Assembly (NCBI RefSeq): GCF_001949145.1
Contig: NW_019091516.1
Span: forward strand, 417,196-481,195
Length of the DNA: 64,000 nt
Reading direction: 5' to 3'
From: Acanthaster planci
Taxonomy: Eukaryota > Echinodermata > Asteroidea > Valvatida > Acanthasteridae
Both the position numbers and the translations under genes were made by a program. This document shows, piece by piece, positions 14,201 through 29,200 of this stretch (the stretch's first letter is position 1; each line of letters starts with the position of its first letter). A model generated the notes under the pieces. That model saw only the letters and a list, made by a program, of their open reading frames with translations, searched no databases and was not told where the DNA came from.

Positions 14201-17200
14201 TCCGGAGCAAGTGCATGTATGTGCTGTATACTTCAGTAACTCTGGGAAGTGAGCGGGTCATGCATCATGTATCACACCGAGTTCACATGAAGAGACATGA
14301 CACCTGAGGAGTGAAACTTGCTAAACCTACTGAAACCTACAATACGTAAAGCAATACCAAAACCACAACAACTGAGAAAATATGCAGGCTGTCTGAGGAC
14401 TGCAACAACAATATGAATAGAAAGTTCAAGATTAAACAGTGGAAATATTTACCTGCCAGCCATGAGCTCATTTTGAACTGTAACGAAGGCCATGCCCAGG
14501 TTGCTCTTAAGGGCATGACCCTTCTCCTCCATGACTTGCCTTGTTAGGTCCTCCTCACGGTTGCTATAGTAATCGATGGCATCCACCTGGGGAAAATAGA
14601 GAGTTGTTAGTGATACGGCCCTGTGGAGGATAGCTAAATGGATATTTGGATCATGGGAGAAAAATATTGGATATTGGATGAAGATTAAGACTTTGCAAGG
14701 AACACTTGGTTTTCAATTTCAGTACTTTGACAATTTGGATGTCATAAGGAGGGAAAAGGGAAGAATTAAAGGGAACGAAGGCAACCAAGAAAACCACTAA
14801 TGCAAGTTTTTCCATTCACCGTGGAATCATTAGGATGCTCCTTGCTGTGAAGGCTCTCAAGAATGTGAGGCAAATTTCAAAAAGTGGCTCAGGTGAGATC
14901 TGAGCAAGTGATCTCAAGGATACTAGTGCAACTCAACCACTCCATTACCAAGTTTTGCATTAAATTTTCTTTGGGTTTTCTCACAAGCTTTAAAATAGCA
15001 AAGTACACAGCCAGGAAAGCACACTACATGTACGTTTGAAAGTTGTTTGGGATACCTTGGGACCTCCACAACAATCACAGCAGCCGATCTGTCCACAGGT
15101 GCCTTGTCTCAGTTTGGGTCTTTCACCTGTCTTGGAATAAATGCCCTCACAATGTAGTCGGTTCAGTCTTGCGTCACGTCTGCATGTAATGAACAGATAA
15201 TCTTGGTTCCAAGATAGGGTCAAGTGTTGGCAAAATTCCCCCCCCCCAAAAAAAATTATTTGTACGTTACACAGCATAAACCCACAGAAAAATAAAAGAA
15301 ATACGATTCAATTTTTAACATAAACCTTACTAATAAAAAGTTCATAAAACAATCAAACCACACAGCGGTGTTCTTCACAGTGTAAATATCGGCAGGAATA
15401 CTGAGTGCACCTTTTTTTTTTGCCAAAATCTTGACCAAAAAGGACAAGATACAGCATCCACCTTTAGACAGACTTTTGGACGACCAAATGCAACAAATAC
15501 TGATTCACAAGAGTCATTTCAACAGTCTGCATAATAGAGTACCGAAGTGTGACATCACTGTGAACAAGAAAGTGCAGTGCAAACGAATGGAGTACGCGCG
15601 CGTGTTGGTTCACGTGCTGGTTCTCGCGTTAATGCCTTTTACACATTAATTGTGCGCGTGACGTATTCACTTCGGTACTCTATATTTCGATTCTTACCAC
15701 AACCTCGTATTTTTAACACTCTGGTGCACACCCTGAGAGCAATCATTTTAACACGACAGGCAGTGCAGTGCAGCTAAGTTCAACACATGGTTTGCCTCCA
15801 AAGGCTTTTTGGATTTTGTGTATGTACAAAACAATGGGGGATTAGCTTGTTGAAATACTAACCGGAGATGAGTTCATGTGCTGTATACCTGTACAGATAG
15901 CCAGATGGCAGTTAAGAACACAAAGGGTGCTTTTTCAAAACGTCAAATCTACGTCTATGTGTCTGGTACATGGTAAATGGTACATACACTGGGTGACTAT
16001 GCATCTCATGAAAAGTTGCTTGTTCAATCACCAGTTTGCATGTTTTCTTCATCAGAAAGAGTGTGCACAACACATCAATATGCTTACCAGTACATACACA
16101 TGAATAGGTTTCTTGACAGAAACCCATAAGGTGGGTGATGCAACCAACTAGTTTTTCTAAGCCAGATTTGTACCTCGTACCTACACCATTTCTCATGGTT
16201 CCCATTACCTCTGTAAGTCCAGTTTTTTGAGTTTGGCAATGTCGTAGGCAAACTGCACATCCAGGACAGTGACATCCGGATATGCTTCCCTGTTATTCAA
16301 AATATCAAAGTATACAGACTTTCATTACCATGAATTTCTTCAAAGCAAAACACATGAAACATGAACAAACATGCTGGGAAAACGGGGAAAAAATTGTCCA
16401 CACACGGTCCTAGTCAACACACGAAGAAATATTTCTTCGTATGTAAACTAGGACCATGTTTTATGCATGTGAATGCTTTGAGAAGTGCAGGCATGGGACA
16501 TTTGAGGGAGACTTACTGAAAATGCTGCTTTATGAGAGACGCATCTGTCCTCTCCAATGGTATGCCAGTGACGAAGAGCGTACTGGATATCTGGAGAAAA
16601 AGCAAATGCAGGGGACTTCTACAGCTGGTCATTGTTTGAACAGATAGGTACAGTATAAACATGATTTTGCTTCATTCGTGAGCATGAAATGAAGCAAACT
16701 GTACTGTCAACAGAAAATATCCATGCTTCAGATGCATCCAATGTCACAAATTTCTATTGGAAAAGATACCACTGCCACGATGTCTACTTGCGTTCATGCA
16801 TATTTCTATGTCCATGATAAATAAACTAGACCTCCTGCTTAAAGGTAGTGTACATACATGTAGACAGAGTTTCCCTAGGTATACATGGCACATTCATCTG
16901 GGAGTAACTTAATAATTCCACTTCAAAACAGTACAGTTGAAACTCAAGACTGGAGACAGCTTTTAACATCTGGACATGTTGGCAATTTCAAGCATGTGTC
17001 ACATTCTCCATACTGACATTCTAGACATCTATTGTTAGAGCCCTTGCAATGTTTAAGATACTCACATTATCAGTCTCCTCTCTATACGGTAAATGGGTGG
17101 AAAAGTGCCTCATAGCACCCACAGTTATCAAAAAGAACAGCATACAGAAGATGGTGTGCACCCAGAGCTTATCTGAACTGCAAAAACAAAGTACAAAGGT

Positions 17201-20200
17201 ACGGAAGAAATCAACAGTAAGGTTCATCCACGAGGTGTTGGAACTGGGTAGGCTACGCCAGTCTGGAGTTAACACACTGACTTTAATTCAATCAAAAGCT
17301 AGACATGCATGTAACACTTCAAGATATGTAAAGTTGAATTTTATAGTTCAGGCTATCTTGCTTGTATCATCCTAACATTGATGTTGAGGAAAAGTTATAG
17401 TTGAACTTCACTAATAAGACGTTCCTCAGACACTGCAGATTACCTTGTAACAGGAACTTTGTACTATCAAGAATGAAGAACGGATCAGGACCTCGTAAAT
17501 TTCCTTCTTATATACTGAACGATGCACATGTATTAGCAATGCTCTTATTTTCAAGGTTCGACTGAAGTTGTATTATTGGATACACAAACAACAAGGAAAC
17601 ATTCCACTCACTTTGTTGGTATATTACTGATGGTGGTACGACCAAAATTCTCAGGTCCGAGTTCCTGGCTTCCACTGAAGTTGACAGGTAAGATGACGCC
17701 AATGGACAGTACACACAGGATGATGATCAGTATGATCAGATAACGTTGGAACTGCAGATACTGCACTGCATCCACACCAGATTTCAACCTGATGTCCTCG
17801 TCCCTGTTATTACAGAAACAGAAAATGATTCAAGACGAAAGCGATGCAACTTCATGAAGTCTGATATTGTTTTCAGCGACAGATTTTAACACCAGAACCA
17901 AGAATCAACAGGCACATAGAATGTCACATTTGTGTATATTAAAAAGCTTGAAAACAAGATAAGAAAAGTTGAAGCTGTTTCAGGTTGGCGAAGTGGTTCT
18001 ATCCTTGCCTTCCACCTCTGCAGTCCGGGTCCGATTCCCGGCTTGGTCCACCTGATTCTGTAGGTTTCACCCAGAATATTCCTCTGGGGTTTTCCTCCCA
18101 AACACTGTAACTGCTTCTCACTGTCTCCTCTCTACAGGTTTCTTCAGGCTTGTTAGCTACAGAGCCTGGGGCACTTTTGAGGAAGTCTTGGTGTCATTAC
18201 CAGAAATAAAAATAATAATAACATAAATACACAATTTTATATACATACAAAAATTAAAAGTGTGTCCATCACTGACTTGATTAACATGAACTGGTTTGAA
18301 AAGACTAGGACAGCCAAAATAATATTCAAAGTCAATGAATATTTTTTTTGATGGAACTAACATGTGAAGCCAGCACTTACTTGATTTTGAACATAGCCGG
18401 AAGCCAGTCAAGAAAACCCTACAAGGAGAAAAGAAAAGGGTCCAGGCTGTCATTTAGCAGTGCCAGGAAATAAATTATATCACATCGCTTTGACATTAAC
18501 TTCACGTTTTCCCAGTTCTCTGGTTACATTTACACAGAGAAGTAGATCAGTTCTGATTATTAATAATTCTTACCAAATATTAAATGTAACAAAGTCAAGC
18601 TTTGCTGTCATCTCATTAGAGCAGAACAGATAATGCATAATCCCTTCTGTGGGTGGGCACAGTAGAACTCTATGTATGCCTGGCCTATCCGTGGCATTTT
18701 ACAATGCTGTTCATCAGCACATTAAGTTGCTGATTTGATGTAAAACATCTGGCTTGACCAACCAGTCCAAAAGCGACTTGGCACAACGAGAGCTTTTGAT
18801 TCTGAGGCGTGGAAGCTCTATCAAAGTGGGCCCCGATTCTATGGTTTCCCCAGAGAATCTTCCTAGGATTTGCTGCCATGTCTACAACTGGGACACGCCC
18901 ATGAGTATCACACAGACAAAAAAAAAAGGTGAAAAAAAAAAATGGGGAAAAGAAAAAACTGTTGCTATACCTCATGATTCGGGGCAAGCTTTTGCTTAGT
19001 TACATAAGAGACGCCTTGCAACAATACACTGTTCTCAATGGGAAAGAAGGGCACAAAGGAACCAGTCCATTCCAGAGATGGCGGTCGCTGAGCAAAAGCT
19101 TGCCCTGAATCACGAGGTATAGCAACAGTGCCTTTAGTCTGGGGAATTCAAATTGTTATGTTTATGTGCAATAAGATAACTCAGTGTACCGGATTCTATT
19201 CAAATTTAACTCGCAAATGGCTTATTGGCTGCTGTCTAGTACTTTGCCCTCCCCCTAAACACACCATATCTGTGACTGGGACAATCCTCTGCCCATTCTT
19301 CCAACTTCATTGCATTTCCGTTTTTAGAGCTGGAACTTGGTCCAGTACCACAGCCAATGATCCACTCTGTGGGAGCCAACCAGTGGCCTGTTTACAGGAG
19401 CAACACTCCTTTGGTGGAAAAATACCACGAGTGCACAGGTTCATGCTCGTACGGTGCAGGACACACCAAGAAAGCGTGACCCATTTCTATTGAAATACAC
19501 AATTTTTGCATGCAAGCCAAACTGAAATCCATCCCACCTGCTTGTAGTCAGAGTGGATTCTTGGTCCTTAATACTAGGAACAGACTATAACAACTATAGA
19601 TGAATACAAGGAGATACCATAACTGTGGTGGCACCAAACTCACATGCGCACTGTTCAGCTTGACACACATATTATGACACCCTATTGGTTGAAGGGCGTG
19701 CAACTTGCACATAAGTAACACCTGTCCATGAGCATTATGCCACTGCAGTAATGGTTTCTAATTTGGGTTGCTGAATGACACTATACCGGTGCTTTGTTGT
19801 GTGGTTCTTCCACCTGCCCTGATGTTGTCTCGCCATCGGCATTGATAGACGGTTTGCTGTCTTTGCTATGGTCACCATAAAACATGCTGGTCCATCTGCG
19901 CGTAGGGGAAACAATTATTAACATGGTCAGAGAATTCTGGGAGATGAATGTAATCTTCTGAATACCACCCTTTTGTCGGTCATGTTCTCATTGATGAATT
20001 ACATGGATGTGTCAATACACTTGACCAAATCAGCTGAGAATGACAATATGGTCCATTGAAAAATGCAAGCGGGTGACAATGAATGTTGTTTTAGAGTTTA
20101 CCTCAGTATATTCCAATTGATGTGATATAACATTTCATGAGGTAGTGTAGGAAATGAAATTGTTGTCATGTAATACCTACATGTAGATGCGAGTATTCTG

Positions 20201-23200
20201 CAGTAAATAATCCTGGCAATTCTCAGCATATCTATGGCTTGGAGCAGGTGTCAGTATTAATTCAAATGTTGGTTGCATGTACATTCATATTTTGGCACCG
20301 ACGTGTAAGCCTTACAAAAGATTAAGTGAGATGAGCAGCGAATACTAACGGTAGCAACTGGATCCGAACTTCTGATTTTACATGCTATTTCATTCAAAGA
20401 AATGACTTTAACGAACTGTAGTAGTTATTTGCATGTAATATTGCACTCGTTCTTTCTTGTAGCATTTCATAAGAGACCAAACATTTCTGGTTCCACTGTG
20501 CATCAAACATATCAGTCGATTTTGCCAATGCTAATGATTCTGGCCACCATATGGCGCTGCAAGTGGGTGCTGATTGAAGGCAATAACCAGCTTGTGTTTA
20601 CCTGTCATCCAAGCCTAGCACTTCTATGTAATGCGTTACTCTGGCATGGTTGATGGTACATGTATTGCTTATAGTGAATAGTGCCTAGAGACCTTGAATA
20701 TTCATAATAAATTGTACACTGCACTGTAGTGTGCACTGAAATCCTATCAACTGGTTGATGAGTGCTTGCGCCCAATATCATCCGCAAATATTCTGGCACA
20801 CCATTCCTTAACATTTTTTCCAGTTTTTTTTTCCCCCGTTTTGCCAGTACACTATTAAATGTCCATGCGGAAGGACTTCTTATTGATGAAAAAAATGGAA
20901 AAGCTTCCTCAATTGTCAAAGGATTATCTACTTGACGGATTAAAATGCTGGCCAAAGGCCAGATAAATGTATATAAGCACCCCCCCCGAAACCCAAATCC
21001 CTGTGAAATATTTATGTCTTCTTCAAGGCAACTATTTTGGCTTTGATTTGGTGATTGCAGATTACTGCAGCACCAAGGCTGAGATGAGAGATGCAATCTG
21101 TCAAAGCAATTGCACTTGAACTTTGCTTTGCCAGTCTGAGGGGAAAATTGAGTTATTAATAATGCAAATTTATACGGAGGACATTCAGCTAGGTGGTAGC
21201 TCTAACTACTGTAACATAATGAGCTGATCAGTCAACCTGTACTAAATAATTCAGTGCATCTGACAAAGGATATACATGAATAACAAAGATGTGCCTGGTT
21301 GTGTGAAAGCGGGTAAAAATCTAAACATGCCTAATGTAGCTGGAATTTGCTATTGGGTTAATACCACGGCCACTTGACTTCTAATAATTATTCACTATAA
21401 TGTCTATCCATGATTATTCAGATTATATGTAGGGTATTTTCAGTTTCTCTTTTTTTTTAACAGAACTATGAGAATCGCCTTGTGTTTTTCTTTGAAAGAG
21501 CACTTTGATTTCAGATAAGCTGAGAAGGGTGATTGGTTTTACAGCTAGTCCAACCCCTTTTAGCTTTAATGGGGTGGGCATATAATATTCAAACAGACCG
21601 TAAAATGTTGACTTCTTGTCAATGTTGTCCTGATATGTTTGATTTAAATGGTTTGGGAGACAATCAAATGTGCCACAAAAGATGACTGCGAAACAAATTG
21701 ATTACCTGATTGCCAGTTATCTTGTAAATGCTAAGAATGTAGGGAAGAATTGTGGGTGACATATGTGACCCACTCTGTGAAAATGAGTCTTAAGTCGCCA
21801 GAGCCATTTTTTGAGTTTTCATTTGTACTAGAAAGAGCAAATTGAGTTTTTTGTTTTGATGTATGACTCAGTTTGGCATCCTGATGAAAGTGGATACTCC
21901 ATGGTGACAAATGCTGTGTGTTCCTATTGATTTACACTGTGCAAAATTATTCTGAAACACTTTTTACTCCAAAGTATCTCTGGCGACTTAAGACTCATTT
22001 TCGCAGAGTGGATCACATATATGTATGCCAAATAATGTTTATCAAATACATGTACTATGGCAATGGAATTTACAAATGTTTTGATATTTGTTACATGTAC
22101 ATGTAGCTTCAATGAGAAACACACTCCATATGTGTACATTTTGTTTACCTTCAAACTGCACGACAGAGAGTAATCCCTCCTACATAAACATTTTGTTTTT
22201 AATCCACTTATGAAAGTTAGGGCCATGATCTTACGGCTCTAATTCACTACAAGGGGCATACATGTATGTGTTTCTTTTCAGGGGGAAGGGGTTCAGGGAA
22301 TACAGAACCATTGAAAGTTTTATCAAGTGACGTTTTTACCACGGTAACCCAGACAGAAGTACCAGTACATATCTATCCATACACTTTAATAAACAATCAC
22401 TAGAACGTGTCTAAGATATCAATTATAATTCAGTGAATAATCACGCCCTCCTCCAATGTATCGTACCCTATTCAGGACTCTGACATTTAAGAGATACGGT
22501 GTACAGGTACCAGTATCGGTCACAGTACACCGGTTTCATGCAAACGTCCTTGTTTCGTTTCCTGTGTGACTGCTGCATTCACGTTTTTGACAGAAGTGCA
22601 CTGTGAATATCTATGCAGCCAAACCGCACCGATAAGCACACATGTCAATGTGCATGTACCAGCAGGATATTATACATTGTACATCTACGTGTATGTGTAA
22701 ATCAACACTGATTAACAGAACTGATAAATGTGACTTGAGTAAGCTTGCATTCAAATCAGTTGAAATTTTGTGGAAGTACATGCAGGTACATGTAGCATCA
22801 GTTGTTGAACGCTTGACAGTCTCCCTCAACAGGTTACATGTATTTGCATATGTGACATCAACTAGTCCAGTATGCATATTATCATATTCCCACAAGATTC
22901 TAGAGTTGAATGGTACAAAACAATCAAACTATGTACAACATACATGGATACATGTACCTGAGCATAAATTTGTAAAATACATACAGAAAATGCTGAAAAT
23001 AGAGTATGAAAAAAGCTGCATATTTAACAAAGGCAGCAAAACTTGCAACTTTCAATGTACAAAATGTGCAAAACGCTTTCAAAGAAATGACAACATTAGT
23101 ACAATAAACCATTCAAACTTAGCGCAAAGAAGCTGTTAACATGGTTGATAGACTAATCCAGCAAGCCCCGCCCACTGTGCACATGCTCTTCTCCAATGCC

Positions 23201-26200
23201 ACACTACAGGTTCCAGCATGTCAGACTTTTATGCAAGTTGGACATGAATCACGGCTGTGATTGGTCAGAACACAATGGGGCGGGACTTCATGGATCAGTC
23301 TATTGAAATAACTGCAGCAGCAAAGTTAAATATAGCCGAGGTGTAAAATTTACGCACACATGTATGCAAGCATACCTATGTGTACAAAAATGAAGAAATT
23401 AATCTAGAAACAGTGCAAAATGGTTAAAATTGAAGACAGTGTTAGTACAATGCATGCAGAAGCAATTTTGAAAAATCCATGAAGGCTGAAAACCTGAGCA
23501 AAAAAGGTGAAAGGAATTGAGTTTAAAAGAAGAAACAAAATATGAAACGGGCTAAGAGTATCCAAGACTAAAAGACAAGGTTCTCTGCAAGATGAAGGTC
23601 AAGAGAAACGTACATGTACATGTTCTTCCCCAAGAGTGAAAACATGTTCTCAAGAAAAGTCTTCAATCATTTTCTAAGCTCTGCCTCACAAATTAACTTG
23701 GAGGTTGCATCTGCGTGCAAAAGCCATGGCCAACAGTGGATTGCGAGAAGCAAAACTACTCCCCAAGAGAAGTGACTGCAATGACAGGCAATCATGGATA
23801 CACTGAAATATGATGGGTCTGAAAACGATTGGCCGAAAGTGCAGAATCTCCAGAAGAAGGTGAGATTCGTGGGAGCAAGCAGAATCCCCTTCAAAGAAAC
23901 TGCAGCATTTAAGTCCAACAAAAGTGAAGCTTTAGCATTGTGGCCCATGCAGCTGATTGATCTGATTCAAATTTTGCATCCTGAACCATTAGCCAGTGCA
24001 TACATGCACATGTAGATGCCTTACAATGTACAGTGTCACATTTCATACACTGTAGAGACACCATGGGCACACATCTACATGTACAGGGTTTTGTCATGTA
24101 TGGTACTGACCACGTGCAGTCACTGCAGATAATTTTGAAAGATTTGACTCTCAATATAATCATGATGATTGCTGCAAATTCTATTGACGTGGCAGACATA
24201 GCAGATAAAAAGGTTTTAAAGTTCTCTGTCAGGACAGCAATCTGCAAGCATGACCATTGAGTGCATGCAAAACAACCTATTACTTGTACATGTGCACCAG
24301 CATGTTGGAGCGGGATAAGTGATGTCTGGATATGCTTAGATGACAGGCTGCTCCCCCAATGTTAATTTCAAGACGTTTTCAACTTGTCATGCAAAATGCA
24401 TAAAATAATTAACACTTGAGCAAAGGAAAAATAAGATGACTAGTGCACAAGGCCTTCGATCGGCAGTGCACTGTGGCGTGTTCTTTAACCACAAACATTG
24501 GGTGATTCCAACTAGGATTTGCACATGTAGCATCTGCCATCCCATTTCATTTATGAACAACATGCATTATTGTAGTTAGCAGTTTACTGCATAAACTCTG
24601 TTTAAATTCTTCACTACACCAAGATGGTGTCTATGGGGAAGTTTTTATGTGCACAAGAATTTACAAAGCAGTGAACTTGCTTGGGATCACCAAACATCAG
24701 CATTCTTCACACCCTTCACAAGAATAAGCGTTTGGAAAGAAAATTAGTTATTAGACCGAGATACAAAAGGCAGCCAGTAACAAGTCCAAGTCACCAACGA
24801 TTCTAGTAAGATCAAGTGTACATGTATGTTAACCCTACCCCAGTCAGTAGCGATGATGGAGGTGGGTGTACACAGGTACATGTACATGTACGTCATCTGT
24901 ACAGCCATGCATAAGTACTGTATACATGTACATGTAAACGTAGCGGTATTTCAATCACTAAGGCATATGATTGCCAAATGAAAATAATGCAGTCTAGTCT
25001 GCATTCAAGTGCATACATGTATGTATGACAGTTTTGAAGACATGTACATTTATGTAATAATCATGATTTATGCTAAAGGTTAGATTTGTCACTGAGGTAC
25101 CGGTGAATTGTTTATTACCAATGATATTAATCTGGCTTTGTCTCAATATGTTAATTTCCTACCAGTATTACAGAAAACTGTGAATCAGTTATGATTTTGA
25201 AGAGCATGTACATGTACACCATGGCTACTGGCCGAGCGTGGGTTCATTTTATTCATCTCAATTGCATGTGGCCAAGCTACATGTAGATTCTTTTGGGTAG
25301 GCTGGAAGTTGGCACCCACCACTCTGCCTGAAAAAAAATCTTTGCAAGCAGAAGCAACATCCTGACATCCTGAGGGCATCCCAATCAATCAGAGCCTTGA
25401 CTTTTGATCAGCAGAAATACCCTCTGGATCCCCACCCCGCCAAAGCTGAGGTGAAGACAGAGTGTTTTTTCCTGTCTGTGGATGTTACATGCACATAAAT
25501 TTTTAACTGTTAGAATAACTGCCATGAGTGAGTTTAGGAACTCACTTCTCAGGCTCAGAATCTAATGAAATCCCACCCAAAAGCCAAAGGTCATACCGGT
25601 ACATGCTATAATTTTTTCTCATGAGCTTGCAGTTGCCAATACCATGATAATGACAAAGTGCAAAAAGTGAAAAGGAAAAACAATTCCAAGAAAAGTTATA
25701 ATTTGGCATACACATTGTATCCGTTGGTCGATCCCTCCTGGCCATTGTTCAGTGGTCTCCTGTAGGTGGGTAGGGGGAACAACAAGAAAGCACATGTAGA
25801 AGAAGCAAGACTTTCAAACCACAGTAAAACACAAGAAGACACAACAGACGAGGACACATCTGTGGGCCTGAAGGTTAGAGCACAGTACACACGTGCAAGG
25901 TAGCTCAATTTAAAACATATTCCAGGACATTTATACTGATGAACTGTGGAATTCTAAAGGCTCGTGTGCAACTATCGGTGTGTGCATCCCACATACATGT
26001 ACATTGAAGAGTTTCTGCTTAAACTGTCTCTGAAACTAGTACTGCTACATTACATTAATGAGGAAGCAAGGAACTACGGTACGCTGCAATGCAGCTGGGC
26101 TGAAACTTCTGTGGGCTGCACACATCTTTTGTGTCCCACCCACAAGAGCAAAGCATGTACAGTACATGTATGTGTAATATAAACTTTAAGTAGGGCCTAT

Positions 26201-29200
26201 TTCACCAAACCATGCAAGCTGACTTGTACAAAAAGGGTTGGTGGAAACAGATCAAAGTCTTACTAAAGTCTACTGTATTTGTTAGCAATTAAACCCATGC
26301 ACTGTTTGCCAATGTTCACATTCGCCCTCGATACCCTGCAATGTACGTGTATCAGTCGACCAGTACCAGAAAGGTGGTTCACATTTTCAAAATTTTATGG
26401 AAATGTTGATTTTCTGACATCTTCTGGAATAATCAGCTGCATCCCAGTTGAAAAAAAAATACTCTTTAGTAGTAAGTAGTACACAAATGCATTATGCACA
26501 GTGTATATGGTGTACTGTACATATGGCTGCCATCTTGGAACACCTGATATTCAGATGCTCCCACGGAAAGTGCCCTGCATTGCTCACATAAAAAGGTTGA
26601 GGACATACAGTTGTGTGTGTACATGTACAGGCCTGCTGGAATGTGTCAAATGATTCAAGTTTTGACGAGACACTCAAAAATAAATTTAACAGAGTTTATT
26701 TAACGATAAATTTAACAGGGTTCTACACGTACACGTACATGTACCAGAGAAGCAGACAGTCACTCTCCAAAAGAATATTCTTTGCCATGTTTGTAAGGTA
26801 CATACATGTACAGTACATTTCACAAGTACACGGAGGCTGTGAAATATATTCCTACATCCTACATCTATACATGTACGAAGTTCATGCTGTAAGCAAGTTT
26901 TCTTGTAAAGCAACTATCATACATGTACGTGTTTTAAGAACAGACACGCAACACTACAAATTCAATTTGCCTCAAGTTTTCTTCCATTAAATTGTAAGAT
27001 TTTAATAAAGGGTTAATTTGAGACCAACTGTAAGATTCAATACCACCACGAACATGATAATAACACAAGATACATACATGTGTACATACATGTACATGTG
27101 TGTATACATGTATATGTGACGATGTATGTAACGATACTTGTACATGTGTACATTAAAGCTTGTCTAATGGTAACGTGCCCCCATAATAGTGTAACTTTGC
27201 ACTTACTAATCGGTTAGTCCTTGTCATATACATGTATTACTCTAATTCATATCAGGATGGTGTACTAGTATGGTACTGTCCAATGTAGGCAGTACACTCA
27301 GGCATTTATGCACGCATAGGCTAATGATACATGTACATGTAGGCCTAATTACAGAGGGTTCGGAGGTGCACTAAATCCACATGGCTTTAGGCATGAACTC
27401 ATTTCATGGTTGAGCCTGAAGGATAAATTTTAACTGATGGATTGGTGTAGTAGGGGAATTGATACAACGGATTCATTAACATATTACAGGTACACATGTA
27501 GCTGTCCATGCAGATGTGTGAACCTCTATCTATGGGGAATCACATTACCGGTAGTTTGTCAATAAACAGGATTCAAAGAAATTTAAGGAAAAACATGTGT
27601 ATTTCCTGGGAAATTCAGTCTAATATTAAAGAATTTGTTACTCCGAGGACCCAATTGATATGCAAGTATGGTGTCATGTGAGACAAATTTTTCAATTTCA
27701 ACTCTCAAGCTAATACTTTTATCCAGCAATCCTGTCTTCCAAGAACGTGCGCATTCAAAGGATGCAACATACAAAATGTAAAGATATTACGGGGGGAAGA
27801 TATCAGAACAGCTCATATTGGACATACGACTAGTAACGGTATCACCAGTGCCTCAGAGGCTTGTCTGCCTGGTCTGTTACAAACATCTCATGGCAAACAA
27901 CTTTCTTGATTTGGAATGGATTACGATAACATCGTCCTCTGTAAATATCAACACAGGATTTGCCACCCCAGGCAGTGTGTGAATGGTCTGAGAATGGCTA
28001 AGGTAACCGTCCTTGGGAAACACGAGACTGCCGTCATTATGGGAACAATCTGCTAGGATGCAGAAATAAAACTTGACATTAATATGATGCGTGCTGCATG
28101 TACGTGGGAGGGAGGGACAGATGGATGTTGCACTGAAGTGTAGTGCTGGATGGGGGATAGGGGATGGCTTCATACAGCGAGGGGAATCTAGCCGGCTTGA
28201 TTGAATTATTGTCCTCTGCAATCAATAATCTAAATAGGCTAGAACCCACAACATTGTATCCAACCTGGACATGTGGTATATGAGATGTGTATCACGCTGG
28301 GTAGGCATACTGTGTTAATTAAAGGGGACAGTAAATGGATTGTGGACACTTGGCGACCACTTGAATGCTGGTCTATAGAGACACAACATTATTATTGGCT
28401 TGTGTCCTTTGCAGAGCCTTTTCAGGGAGGAGGGTTGAAATTGAGAAATCTAGAAAATTTGAAGGCTAATGCCTTACACGTGTACATCAAGTACAGGTAC
28501 ATTTACATGTAACCACCATGGGGTGCATCAACTGAGACTGATCATCATGATGAAATTGGCACTTTCACACTTTCTGCCCCCACACCCCTGTAAGATTCTG
28601 GAGAATACATGATGCTCTGTACCGGTACATGTATAACACAGGAGTTGACTACACATGTACCGGTACATACATTTATGAACAACATGCATCAATCATATAC
28701 ACTTATGTACACGAGGGAAATAATTTTTTAATCCAACTCAGCTGGTGCATTTTGAAATAAAAAAGTTTCCTGATATGAATGAAAAAGCAGCACATTTTCA
28801 ACCAACTGAAAATGTATAATTTGTATAATGTAGAATTAACTGCCATGTCTGAAGCATTGTACACGGATTCACACCTGTATGGGCACACTGAAGTATCATC
28901 CACTTTCACAAGACAGTGTTCATAACCTTAATCAACATACCGGTAGGTGATTCACTATGCGTGGGTGCATGTACACGTACCGTAAGTGTAAAAAAAAAAA
29001 ACCAAGTCAAATTTAAAATGTTGTTACTGACGCTCTCATCACAAGGCATAAAAGTGTTCAACGATGGGAAAACAACTGGATAACAGAAATGATACGGTAA
29101 ATGTACACAGACATCTTGCAGTGGTATTTAGAGATAATTTTTTCAGATGTGCATGTACAGTGTACCCCCAGTACGCACTGCACCCACTTTTTTACAAGCT

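Noticed and set aside
18028-18038. Possible tRNA gene (A and B boxes)
   Set aside because: No cloverleaf anticodon arm, and a shared SINE body follows the B box; also found at 37295-37306.
22642-23139. 165-codon plus ORF ending with a zinc-finger-like [12 protein letters not shown]
   Set aside because: The second half lacks the required His pair and spacing. The ORF is built largely of TACATGTA-derived codons (Cys/Met/His/Val).
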